DNA of 64,000 nucleotides, from positions 62,001 to 126,000 of the forward strand of contig JARBJD010000122.1 in assembly GCA_033064195.1 (NCBI GenBank). Reading direction: 5' to 3'. Positions 41,589 through 50,191 of the stretch are shown piece by piece. This DNA comes from Blattamonas nauphoetae (Eukaryota; Preaxostyla; Oxymonadida). The stretch's first letter is position 1, and the number at the start of each line of letters is the position of its first letter. Below the pieces are notes generated by a model, which saw only the letters and a program-made list of their open reading frames with translations, did no database searches and was not told where the DNA came from. The position numbers and the translations under genes were made by a program.

Positions 41589-43160
41589 ATGATGGTTCCT
41601 CCATCTCCACCCACGCCTGTGTCTAAGCTGATGCCTCAATTGTTTTTGGGGAATGAGGACGCCGCTTCTTCGATTGCTGTTTGTTTTCTTCTCGCCGTCA
41701 TTCTCCTCGTTCTTCAGTTTCTGAACACGCAACGAATCACTCATGTGGTGAGCTGTGGAACTGGAACGACGTCTGGTTCAAGTGTTCGGAGTGTGAATAA
41801 CGTGTCGATACTGTCTCTGCCGATGTCTGAATTAGAGCCTTCGACATTCTTGACATCGCCAGCGAAACATGTGAGCCGTGTGTGTAGCTTTCTGGACAAA
41901 GCACTTGATGGTGACGGGGTGATCCTGGTTCATTCGCCTCAAGGGCACAACCGCGCGATGCTGATTGGGTCGATTTTTCTGATTCACCGCTACAGTTGGT
42001 CGGTGGAGCTTGCGATGGAAGTGACGTCGCTGAGCCGGCGGACTCGGATGAAGGGATCGTTCGTTTCGGGGTTGCGTAAGCATGCTGGCGTGATGAGCCG
42101 TCTTGTGCAAACGCCTCGTCTTCTGCAGGAATCGTTCACTCTGCACAACACGTCGTTCAACCAGGCAGTGCGACTGGCTCAGTCTGCGCCGAGTGCGCGT
42201 ACTGCTCCGAAAGTGAAGTTCCCTCGCTCGCTGGCGCCGTGTGTCGTGAAACCGAAATCGAGCTCGTCGCCGAAACGACCGCAGACGAGTGAACCGACAC
42301 GCGGGACGGAGCCAGCGGGATCGATTCTGCGGTCGGGCGACGCGAGGAGACACCGAACGCCGCTGAAGTTGGCGAAAACGAGCGCGCTTCTTTCGCGTGT
42401 CGCCCGCCCGCTGACCAGCGCTTGCCGAAGCTACACTCCACTCGGATTGGACGTGCCGCAGATTGATGTTCGGAATGTGCCCGCACAATTCTTGGGACAT
42501 GCGACGATTCTGGAATTGATGGAGGCTGGACACCGAAACTGCCAGCTCTTCGGACAATCGAGCAAAACGCCCTCCGACGGCAAGGATCGGCCGTGCACCG
42601 CTCCGAAAGCGTCTTCAGAGCCACTTCACCGTCCTTCGACGAGTCTGGACCGAAATACGCCGTCGCCGAAAAAGAACCCAAAATCAGTGTCGACCACTCC
42701 CGAACGGCATGCCCGGCCGCCCACACTCACCCAAGTCTCGTCCGCAGCGTCGCTGGATTCGCTGGCCTCCTCGTCGCGTGTTGATTCGCCGTCGTGCGCG
42801 ACGAACGAAGAAAGCGAGTCGGTGATTGAGCTGAACCCCACGCCGCTCTCACTGCGCACCGACCAGCACTTCCTGCCGCTCTTCTCGCCCCCACCGCACA
42901 CCCCTCCGTCGGCAGCGGACAGCAACACAGACCGCTCTCGCCCCTCGTCGCCCACACTCACGAACCCCCTTTCGCCTCCGAAGGACCCCGCGAGCGTGAA
43001 CGAGCCGCCGAGTCCTGTTCTTGTGACGCTGCACCCGTTCTCGCGCGGGAATGCCGTGCACTCGCCGCAACACTCGAAGCCAGCGCCAAAGTTGGTCCCG
43101 CTCCCCACAACCCCTCCCCCTCTTCCCCAAAATACGGCAGCGTGCATTCTGCGAGTGTGA
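41589..43160 (+). CDS. Catalytically dead dual-specificity-phosphatase-like protein, right copy
   Basis: Mirror copy of 14776-13124. It has the same tandem ATG start, the same 39-base in-frame intron (GTTTGT...TTCAG, about 41679-41717) and the same H-S-P-Q-G-H-N-R loop lacking the nucleophilic Cys. The C-terminal tail differs: a small deletion in a C-rich stretch near 43115-43125 shifts the frame, so this copy ends at 43160 after A-A-C-I-L-R-V. The left copy continues through a basic tail (K-R-R-A-P-T-T-P-V-A-K-G-K). The lost tail is disordered, so the phosphatase-like fold is unaffected. Confidence 0.78.
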   Translation: MMVPPSPPTPVSKLMPQLFLGNEDAASSIAVCFLLAVILLVLQFLNTQRITHVVSCGTGTTSGSSVRSVNNVSILSLPMSELEPSTFLTSPAKHVSRVCSFLDKALDGDGVILVHSPQGHNRAMLIGSIFLIHRYSWSVELAMEVTSLSRRTRMKGSFVSGLRKHAGVMSRLVQTPRLLQESFTLHNTSFNQAVRLAQSAPSARTAPKVKFPRSLAPCVVKPKSSSSPKRPQTSEPTRGTEPAGSILRSGDARRHRTPLKLAKTSALLSRVARPLTSACRSYTPLGLDVPQIDVRNVPAQFLGHATILELMEAGHRNCQLFGQSSKTPSDGKDRPCTAPKASSEPLHRPSTSLDRNTPSPKKNPKSVSTTPERHARPPTLTQVSSAASLDSLASSSRVDSPSCATNEESESVIELNPTPLSLRTDQHFLPLFSPPPHTPPSAADSNTDRSRPSSPTLTNPLSPPKDPASVNEPPSPVLVTLHPFSRGNAVHSPQHSKPAPKLVPLPTTPPPLPQNTAACILRV

Positions 43161-43486
43161 AGAGGAGAGCACCGACAACACCTGTCGCGAAGGGGAAGGC
43201 TGTGGCTGCGAGGCAGAAACGCCATTTCTGATTGTTTCTCCGATCGGATTGGGTGGATCTGCCGTCGTGGCCCGTCCCTTTCTTTCGGTTCGTGTCACAT
43301 CCTCTTTCTTCCTCCGCTTTCTGTTCTGCTTCGAAGCTCGTCATCATTTGGCTGTCCTGTTCTGCGCTGAATCTCGCCGTCGCTTTCTGTTCTGGCAGTG
43401 TCTCGCTCTGTGCGTCCTGCCCTTTCTCGCCTGTACATGAGACGTTAGAGATTCGGGGGAGGGGATCTGAGGCTATTATCGTTTTA

Positions 43487-44940
43487 TACTGCCCGACACG
43501 ACGACCTGATCCGGCTGTATTTTTTGTTTTTTGACAGAACAAGAGAGAGATGAGAGTTCCTTTTTCACTTACTTCAACTCCACGGGGTTAGACATCTCCT
43601 GAATTTTTTTGAAAGAACTGTAGTGAACAGTAGAAGAGAATGACGTGAAATACTAAAGTTGGGGGACATTCGTAGAACGACAGGACACGTGATTCGCCTC
43701 TGATTGCGCTCAACAATGGTTCCAAGATTGTCTCTGTCGAATCAAAGAAAGATTCAGAAAGAACGAAGGAAAGGCAAAGGAAGAAATGAAACAGCTCGCC
43801 ATCTGAAAGTCTCTGTCAACACAGTCTCAAAGTACTCTCACACTCTCATCGTCACCGATCGACCGCGAGTTGTGAATCATAAACCCCAGTCACACCTCTA
43901 TCCCAACAAAACACTCAAAAATGTCCAGCTTGCGATCAAGAACAAAACATACAGCTCCGCAATCCAATTGAAAAGAGATCTCAAATTGCCAGGATCCGAC
44001 CGTTCCTTCCAACGCTTCCTGAAAGCAAACAAAATAGGTCTCCACAAACATCATAAAGTTCCCCCCTTCCAACACACCACATCAAAAACAGATTCGACTT
44101 CGCCAAAGAGACTCTTTCAAAAGGCTATCTTCCTGACCTGTGTCTATTTGACGACGAGAAAACTGTGAGAGGGAGAGGACCAGATAAGTATTACCGGTCA
44201 TTAAGTGAGAAAGACACACAACGACCCGAATCAGAATCACGCGCTCATCCAATCAAACTCAACATTTGGGGATGTGTTGGAGTTGGGTTCAAAAGCAATC
44301 TCTTCATCACAGAAGAGAACATCAACGGCAGAATCTACACAGATGCCCTCATCAACGGACTCACAAACGCTCAGATGGACCCTCCACTCGACACACGGGT
44401 CCTTCTGAGCGATAATGCGGGTTGGCACAAGAATAAAACGGAACTTCCCCGAATTGAATTGGCGAATATCAGTCACAAATACCTTCCACCTCTCTCTAGC
44501 GACTTGAACCCAATTGAACACGTCTGGGCAATGCTCACTACCAAATTATATGAGAATTTCGAAGTTTATGACACAATTGACTCACTGCGGAAAGCAATCG
44601 TGAGATGCTGGAAATCGATCCCACAAGAAAGTATCGACAACATCGTTCTCTCATACGGTGACCGCCTCCTCGAGTGTTACTCTCATGAAGGAAAAATGAC
44701 GAAATATTAGAGTGGTCGAGCTGGATGAAGTGGATCAGATGTCATGTCGCGAACATCATGACCATCATTTTTTTTATTTTACAGTTTTCGCGTCACACAG
44801 AATTTTTTGGTTTCTACTTTATTGTCAAACTGTGTCTAACTCTCAAAATTAGTATTCATAGAAAATTGAACCACATTGTGCCTCTATTCAGAAAAATACA
44901 TCCGTTTTACAGCCGGATCAGGACGTCGTGTCGGGCAGTA
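43487..44940 (+). mobile_element. Tc1/mariner transposon
   Basis: Terminal inverted repeats of about 32 bases begin TACTGCCCGACACGACG and match at all but one position. The element is flanked by TA (43485-43486 and 44941-44942). The left arm B at about 12869-12875 holds the uninterrupted target, with a single TA, so the insertion is younger than the duplication. It is 1454 bases long and carries one transposase gene. Confidence 0.95.
43716..44710 (+). pseudogene. Tc1/mariner DD34E transposase, one frameshift
   Basis: ATG at 43716. The N-terminal part has a helix-turn-helix (R-N-E-T-A-R-H-L-K-V-S-V-N-T-V-S-K-Y). The catalytic triad reads L-F-D-D-E-K, then L-L-S-D-N-A-G-W-H, then D-L-N-P-I-E-H-V-W, with 34 residues between the second Asp and the Glu (DD34E, as in Tc1). 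The first frame runs to 44168 and the second is open through 44710. The frame change falls around 44060-44090, because the D-D-E-K motif and F-D-F-A-K-E-T-L before it read only in the second frame. A single indel near the CCCCCC run would explain it, so the element is close to intact. Confidence 0.88.
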
Positions 44941-45115
44941 TACCCATTCTTTACCAGTTTCTGCGCCTATTTTCGCGACTCTTTTGTTTTCTTGATTGCT
45001 TGTGACATGCACTGAAGGAATTGAAGACGTGATATTGTCTTGTTTCAGAAATATTGGTTGATGAAGTGTTCAGAAACAATCTGGATTTGTGCGACACAGG
45101 CGTTGGGGATGTCTT

Positions 45116-45494
45116 AGAATCTGGTTCCATCAAACAATGAAATCCACATCATTTGAATCGAGTGTGTTTCAATCGTCCAACAAATCTGGAGATGGGAGTA
45201 GAGAATGACGAGAATTGGATGGCATCAACATTCGTGATCTCCGCTTCAAATATCAGCTGCGTCGCACAATCTGCTCACAGAAGAAGAACGTGTTGTTTCA
45301 GATCGAGTTGTTCCTGTCTGCACGGATCTTACGACACATTCACATTCCCAACCATCTGCTGTTCGACGAGACCTCATTCGGCCTTCTTTGCAAGAAATGA
45401 GTTTCTTTTGGTTTTGTTTCATCTGTCGAGAAAATAGTGGAGGATGCCAGGGACTAAGGTTACTTCAAATCGAGTGCGATTCAGTGTCGATTTG
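45116..45494. other. Short linker between arms B' and A'
   Basis: About 380 bases found only here. They replace the 8.7 kb of unique genes that separate A and B on the left. Short frames exist on the plus strand with no recognisable domain. Confidence 0.5.
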
Positions 45495-46556
45495 TTATTG
45501 TGCCAGCGGAGACCCCAAAATGAGCATTTGAGTTGTCAGTGTATTCACACCCAACCATGTCATCACATCGAGTGATCCAAAATAAATTCGCTGTGGTTTC
45601 GTTTGCGAAAAGGAGAAAGTTGTTTCCAGCTCCAGACAGTCATCAAGGCCTTCCTCTCGCAGACTGATCATGATGTCCTTGCTTCTCATTCGCTCTTCTG
45701 GTTTTGCGTCCTTCCACATCAACAGAGTCCATCTCAGGTACGACAGGCCTTGATCGATCATCTCAACGGTGGTGAAGTGAATGAAACAATTTATAATGGC
45801 GACAGAGAGAGGGAGGGGCAGCATGAAAGTGTGAATTTCTTCGTAGTAAGGAGCGTATCGCATTAATTCCAGAAGCAGAGTCACAAAGCTGGATGTCGGA
45901 TTGTGAACGTCGAAGATGGAGTAGTGACGACAGATGAATCTCAGAAAACCCTCAAGTGGAACGAGGAGATCAGAAAAGATGATGTGGACGAACGGGATTT
46001 GTTCCGGAATCACAGAAAAGTCCCTAAAATAGATTGAATCGCCGAGTTGAGAGAGGCAACGAACAATGATCCTCACGAGAAGAATCATGTGTTGATGCTT
46101 CAGATGATTCTCTTGATCGCAGAATGAAAGCGGGAGGAGTCGGAAGAATTCGGCTTCCACAAGTTTGAGTCGGCCACGAGTGTCGGCCATTTCAAGTGTT
46201 GTATCCAGAAATAAAAGCGCTGAGAATGATATGGTTTCATTGCTACAGGACAAAAGGGAGGCCATTGCTTCTGCAAACAGTCGACAGCTTCGATTTGGTG
46301 ATGGGACGAGGTCAAACAGAATCTCGCCACAAGTGAACAGTTTCTTGGGTCCAGGCGCCAATTTGTCCAGCAATCGGCAGGCCATTCGAGTTTCAGACTT
46401 TCCAAAGACAGCTCCTTCTTTGACAAGTGCCACAAGTGAGAGAAAGACAGGAGAAGCATCAGAGATGTTGGTGATTCGAGACAGGTTGACTGTGAAGAAT
46501 GGTTGCGACAAATTTCTCGTGTCCGGTTGGGAAAGATGTGACAATGACGATCCCAT
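45495..46556 (-). CDS. ARM/HEAT-like family protein (arm A' copy)
   Basis: A 353-residue protein, the mirror copy of 2950-3978. It is collinear and highly similar until the last 30 codons, where the duplication ends and it acquires a different C-terminus (ending G-S-P-L-A-Q). No interruption. The 82-base stretch 46131-46213 of this gene is also present at 47830-47912. Confidence 0.75.
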   Translation of the reverse strand: MGSSLSHLSQPDTRNLSQPFFTVNLSRITNISDASPVFLSLVALVKEGAVFGKSETRMACRLLDKLAPGPKKLFTCGEILFDLVPSPNRSCRLFAEAMASLLSCSNETISFSALLFLDTTLEMADTRGRLKLVEAEFFRLLPLSFCDQENHLKHQHMILLVRIIVRCLSQLGDSIYFRDFSVIPEQIPFVHIIFSDLLVPLEGFLRFICRHYSIFDVHNPTSSFVTLLLELMRYAPYYEEIHTFMLPLPLSVAIINCFIHFTTVEMIDQGLSYLRWTLLMWKDAKPEERMRSKDIMISLREEGLDDCLELETTFSFSQTKPQRIYFGSLDVMTWLGVNTLTTQMLILGSPLAQ

Positions 46557-46908
46557 TCGGATTCAGGAGATAATCAGTGAAAAAGTTGATCTTCCCACAC
46601 TGTCCTCTTTTCAGACAACTTCTCTCAACTTCTGAGCAATTAGGTCAATCTTCTCTCCGAAACGATAATCATCACAATAATAATCGGCATCACTCCAAAT
46701 ACTCACAGATTCTGTTTCTATTAGTCAAATGAAGTCATCTTTCAGATTCACTCCTCTTTCTCTGTCCACATTCACATTGTCCTTAGAAAAACATGGTACT
46801 ATCTCTCATTCCACATGTTCAGGTCTATCTTCCATTCTTCCACCGATTTCACTCCTCTGGAGAGGGCTCGGACGCCCTAATGATCAAACACTCATCCCAT
46901 CATAACAA

Positions 46909-47496
46909 ATGCCCAAGACTACCACACCAACAGTCAAAGACAAAACAGCCGAACTGTCCAAGCAGCCCTCGCTTGACGAGAAGACAACCACGGTTACGTC
47001 CCAGACAGCCGAAAAGAAGGCGGAGAAAGATGACTTCACCGTTCAAATCAAAAAGTACGGTCGAATCCGCGGAATTGGGATGAAAACGATGGTGACTATG
47101 GCAGACATCGCGGAAAAGGCGGGGAAGCTGTGGTTGGACTTTGTATCTCGGATGGATGAGGTGACAGGTGCGTATCCAGGAACGATCGGAGTGAATGTCA
47201 TGATCACCGAGAACGCAGAGGATCCGTACCAATACTGGGCTGTGAAACCAGTGACCAACGAGGAAGCAATCCCAGCGGGAATGGAAGAGGTTGTGGTGGA
47301 GGGGCAGACATACGTTCAGGTGAACACAAAAGTTGATCAACTCGGCGAAGCGTATGCGTATGTGTACGGGGAGTGGGCAAAGAAGAATCCCGAGCACAAG
47401 CTGAGCTGGACGCTGCCGACATGGGAGTTCTATCCCCCGAATTACATGGAAACGAAGGAAGTGACGCTGTGCATGGCGCTGGAGAAGAAGACATAA
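46909..47496 (+). CDS. GyrI-like / AraC effector-binding-domain protein, right copy
   Basis: A 195-residue mirror copy of 2597-2010 with identical length. Differences are conservative and mostly in the low-complexity leader and in the G-I-G-x-K-T-M-x-T-M segment. The ligand-binding core residues (Y-x-x-x-Y-G-E-W, W-E-F-Y-P-P) are unchanged. Intact. Confidence 0.82.
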   Translation: MPKTTTPTVKDKTAELSKQPSLDEKTTTVTSQTAEKKAEKDDFTVQIKKYGRIRGIGMKTMVTMADIAEKAGKLWLDFVSRMDEVTGAYPGTIGVNVMITENAEDPYQYWAVKPVTNEEAIPAGMEEVVVEGQTYVQVNTKVDQLGEAYAYVYGEWAKKNPEHKLSWTLPTWEFYPPNYMETKEVTLCMALEKKT

Positions 47497-47696
47497 ACTG
47501 ACTCATTTTCTGCGAATTGTCACATACAAGGACATTATTATTCAGCTAAATCGGTCACTTCAATCATTAACCACTCAGATTCATATTTCTTTTGGGCTCG
47601 GTCTCATCTTCAACAAACGAAGAGGGAAAAGAGGAAATCATGTTGTGGAGAAGTGGGTGTCTGCTCTGATGAGCGAAATGATGAATAAGGGCGGAC

Positions 47697-47770
47697 CAAG
47701 GAATCTCCTTGACAGACTCTCGTCCAACAGCGACCTGTCAAGCACAGACCGCCGAAAGAAGAATGTGAAG
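47697..47770 (+). repeat. Dispersed hairpin-bearing short repeat, copy 2
   Basis: Mirror copy of 1736-1809, carried in arm A'. Confidence 0.5.
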
Positions 47771-47829
47771 AAGGGGAAATCAAGAAAAACAGAAAAAATC
47801 TGGAGAATGAACGAAAGAATGAAAGAAAG

Positions 47830-47912
47830 AGGGAGGAGTCGGAAGAATTCGGCTTCCACAAGTTTGAGTCGGCCACGAGTGTCGGCCATTTCAAGTGTTG
47901 TATCCAGAAATC
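47830..47912 (+). repeat. Templated insertion at the outer duplication junction
   Basis: Identical and in the same orientation to 46131-46213, part of the ARM gene in arm A'. It matches that copy rather than the arm A gene (GAGTCGGCCACGAGTG, not GAGTCGGCGATGGGTG). It is entered through the 8-base microhomology GGGAGGAG. Confidence 0.88.
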
Positions 47913-48161
47913 TACGTTCGTCACTCATCACCTCTCAACCAGAACATTTCAACCAAGTGAGTCTCCACTATAGACAGTCTGGCCTCGGAATAAACTCCTT
48001 CTTCCTCTCGAGCCTTTCCTGCAGTTCTTCTGTCGTTTCTACTCCGTTTTCACAAAAAAAACATGTTGGCTTTGAGTGTGATGGTTCTTCAGATGGATGT
48101 GGAAGCACACAGAGCCAGAAGTACGGGCGAGGAAGGACTTGGTGACTGTTTGGAGCAGGAG

Positions 48162-50044
48162 TTACCACTTAATGGCTTTCATCTCTGGAGCGATTGGAGT
48201 CGGTGTTGTCAGACGTGTGACGCTGTTCAATCGAAACGAGGTCCCGACACCTTCTGTCATAATCTGGGAGAAATGTGAAAAAGAAGGAAGACTACACCTG
48301 CACACCCATTTTTTGAGGAAGACCAGACACGTAACTCTTTCCAGCTCTCCCATTCACAAAGAATTGGACAGTACGTGGTTTCGATTCCATATCCACTTCC
48401 ATCACAACAGTATCTCCCTCTTTCAGCGGTTCGTGGCATTGTTCAGATCTGTAATTCTGTTCAGTCGATGGGGACAAGATTAAGAATTTTCCATCCTCGG
48501 ATAGAAAATCTACACTCATTGGATCTCCAATACTGTCACACGACACAAGAAGGCCAGATGGTATAATGAGAGAGATGACGAAGGGAGCGCCAAGCTCGAG
48601 AGTGGTGAGTGTGTGGAGAGTGACAGAGACAGAGACAATTCCGCGTGTGATCGGCTCTGCAAGTGTGATGACTTCCACCTGATTCTCATCATCGAGCTGA
48701 TCCTCGGGTTTAATCTGAGTGAATGTCTGGTCTTGGATTTGAAATGCTTTGGGGTGATAGATGACGAGATGAGGAAGCCCCGTAACTTTCTCAATGTGGA
48801 GGCTTTGAATGATGTGATCGTTGTCTGCTTTTGCTTCCTGGAGAGCTCTGCATTCTTCTTTGATTGCTGACAATTCTTGTTCGAGTGAATGAATGTGATT
48901 GAGGCGCATCTTCGAGAGGGGTGTCTCTGGTCCCAACAATCTTTCGAGAAGTCGGCCTTTGAACAGTTGCGTCGATGTTGCTCGATTGTCAGGATTCTGA
49001 GAAGTGACAAAACAGACAACAAAAAAAGTTGAAATCAGGAAGAGAATGAATGACAGACAGGCTCAAGAAGTCGCGCAAGAACACCAGGGATGGCTGGTTG
49101 GTGCGGAGTCGATATTTGCGGTTCTTCGAATTTTGAAATCGCGTTCATCATCTTTTGCAACGATTTGCCCCCAAACAGAGACCATCCAGTCACCATCCGA
49201 TGCATCATCACTCCCAACGACCAGATGTCGCTTGCAGGCGTCCCTCGCTGGCTCGTGTCATCCAGCCGTTCGGGCGAGTTGTATTCAAATGTTCCAAGCT
49301 CCTTTGCTGAATGTGTGTTCACCCCAGATGCATCTGCTGCCCCCAAATCACCTTCAAAACATAACAAAAAAAATAGCCAATAAGAAGGTAAATATGGAAC
49401 GATAAGGGCAAAAGAACAAAGAAATGGACGGAATTAAAGGACAGAAACGCACACAGAGTATCGCACGATTGTCTTCCGTCAGAAGAACATTCTCAGGTTT
49501 CAGATCACCATGACACATCGGATGAGTGGGATGGTTGTGCATCACAAACAGCCCTTCCGCAATGTCAATACAAAGTAGAACCACAACCTGAAAATTTGTC
49601 AATTGTGGGGATATTAAACCCAATAAGAGAGGAATATGATGAGCAACGAAAATCGAGATCAAACATCAAGAGGAATCAGTTCGTTCCGAGATTCATAGTC
49701 CATCATCAATTCCTTCAGATTTCGCTTTCCAAGATCCATCACAATTCCATGATATCCATTTCTCACAACTGATTCGTGCAATCCAACAATTCGGGGATGT
49801 CGGAATCGCTCCAGAAAGGACACTTCACGCTCCGCCCGCTTCTGATCCGCCTCTGTCAATCGAGGAATCAGTTTCAGAGCATACGACTTTCCGGTCGACT
49901 TTTCCCAGATTTCCAGAACTTGACCAAAGGCTCCTTCGCTGATTGGACGCACAAGCGTATCTGAGCACAAACACAAAAATGATCTAACAGCAAAGCACAA
50001 CACATACAGCCTGGTGGAATGAATGTGTCCACATTTGTTGACAT
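48162..50044 (-). CDS. Protein kinase with SPRY-like C-terminal domain (tandem copy 1)
   Basis: Six exons give 519 residues: 50044-50008, 49960-49665, 49587-49455, 49351-49059, 48996-48298 and 48263-48162. Kinase motifs: S-E-G-A-F-G-Q-V, Y-A-L-K-L-I, H-G-D-L-K-P-E-N, DLG reconstituted across the third intron, S-P-E-R-L and D-I-W-S-L-G-V. A short coiled coil (L-E-Q-E-L-S-A-I-K-E-E-C) leads into a SPRY-like domain ending T-P-I-A-P-E-M-K-A-I-K-W. Exons 2 and 3 have the same lengths (296 and 133) as in the kinase at 24502. Donors vary (GTATGT, GTTTGA, GTGTGC, GTCTGT, GTGTAG). A GATCGATCAATC motif precedes the ATG. Likely an active Ser/Thr-type kinase with a protein-binding tail; substrate unknown. 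Confidence 0.86.
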
Positions 50045-50191
50045 TTCACGATTGATCGATCAACCCTTACCCTTTTATTTTATCATTTAGATGGTTTTGA
50101 GAAACAGTAATGATGTTCTTCACTTTAGATAGTGAACGATTGAAAAAAGGTATGTTGTGCTGTTTCGTGTGCATTATTCTTCCCGTCATCA

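Larger units (their letters stand above)
37552..45115 (-). repeat. Inverted duplication, right arm B'
   Basis: Inverted partner of 12715-18815, enlarged by a 1454-base mariner element plus its TA duplication. Gene order is the mirror image: ARM gene, conserved module, secreted repeat protein, phosphatase-like gene, all on the plus strand. Confidence 0.93.
45541..47830 (-). repeat. Inverted duplication, right arm A'
   Basis: Inverted partner of 1676-3965 with no net length change. The outer end (47830) switches at an 8-base GGGAGGAG into a copied fragment of the ARM gene of the same arm. Confidence 0.93.

Noticed and set aside
48063-48483. Small plus-strand frames opposite the end of the first tandem kinase gene
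   Set aside because: They are shadows of its last two exons and 3' region. The minus-strand splice model explains the sequence.
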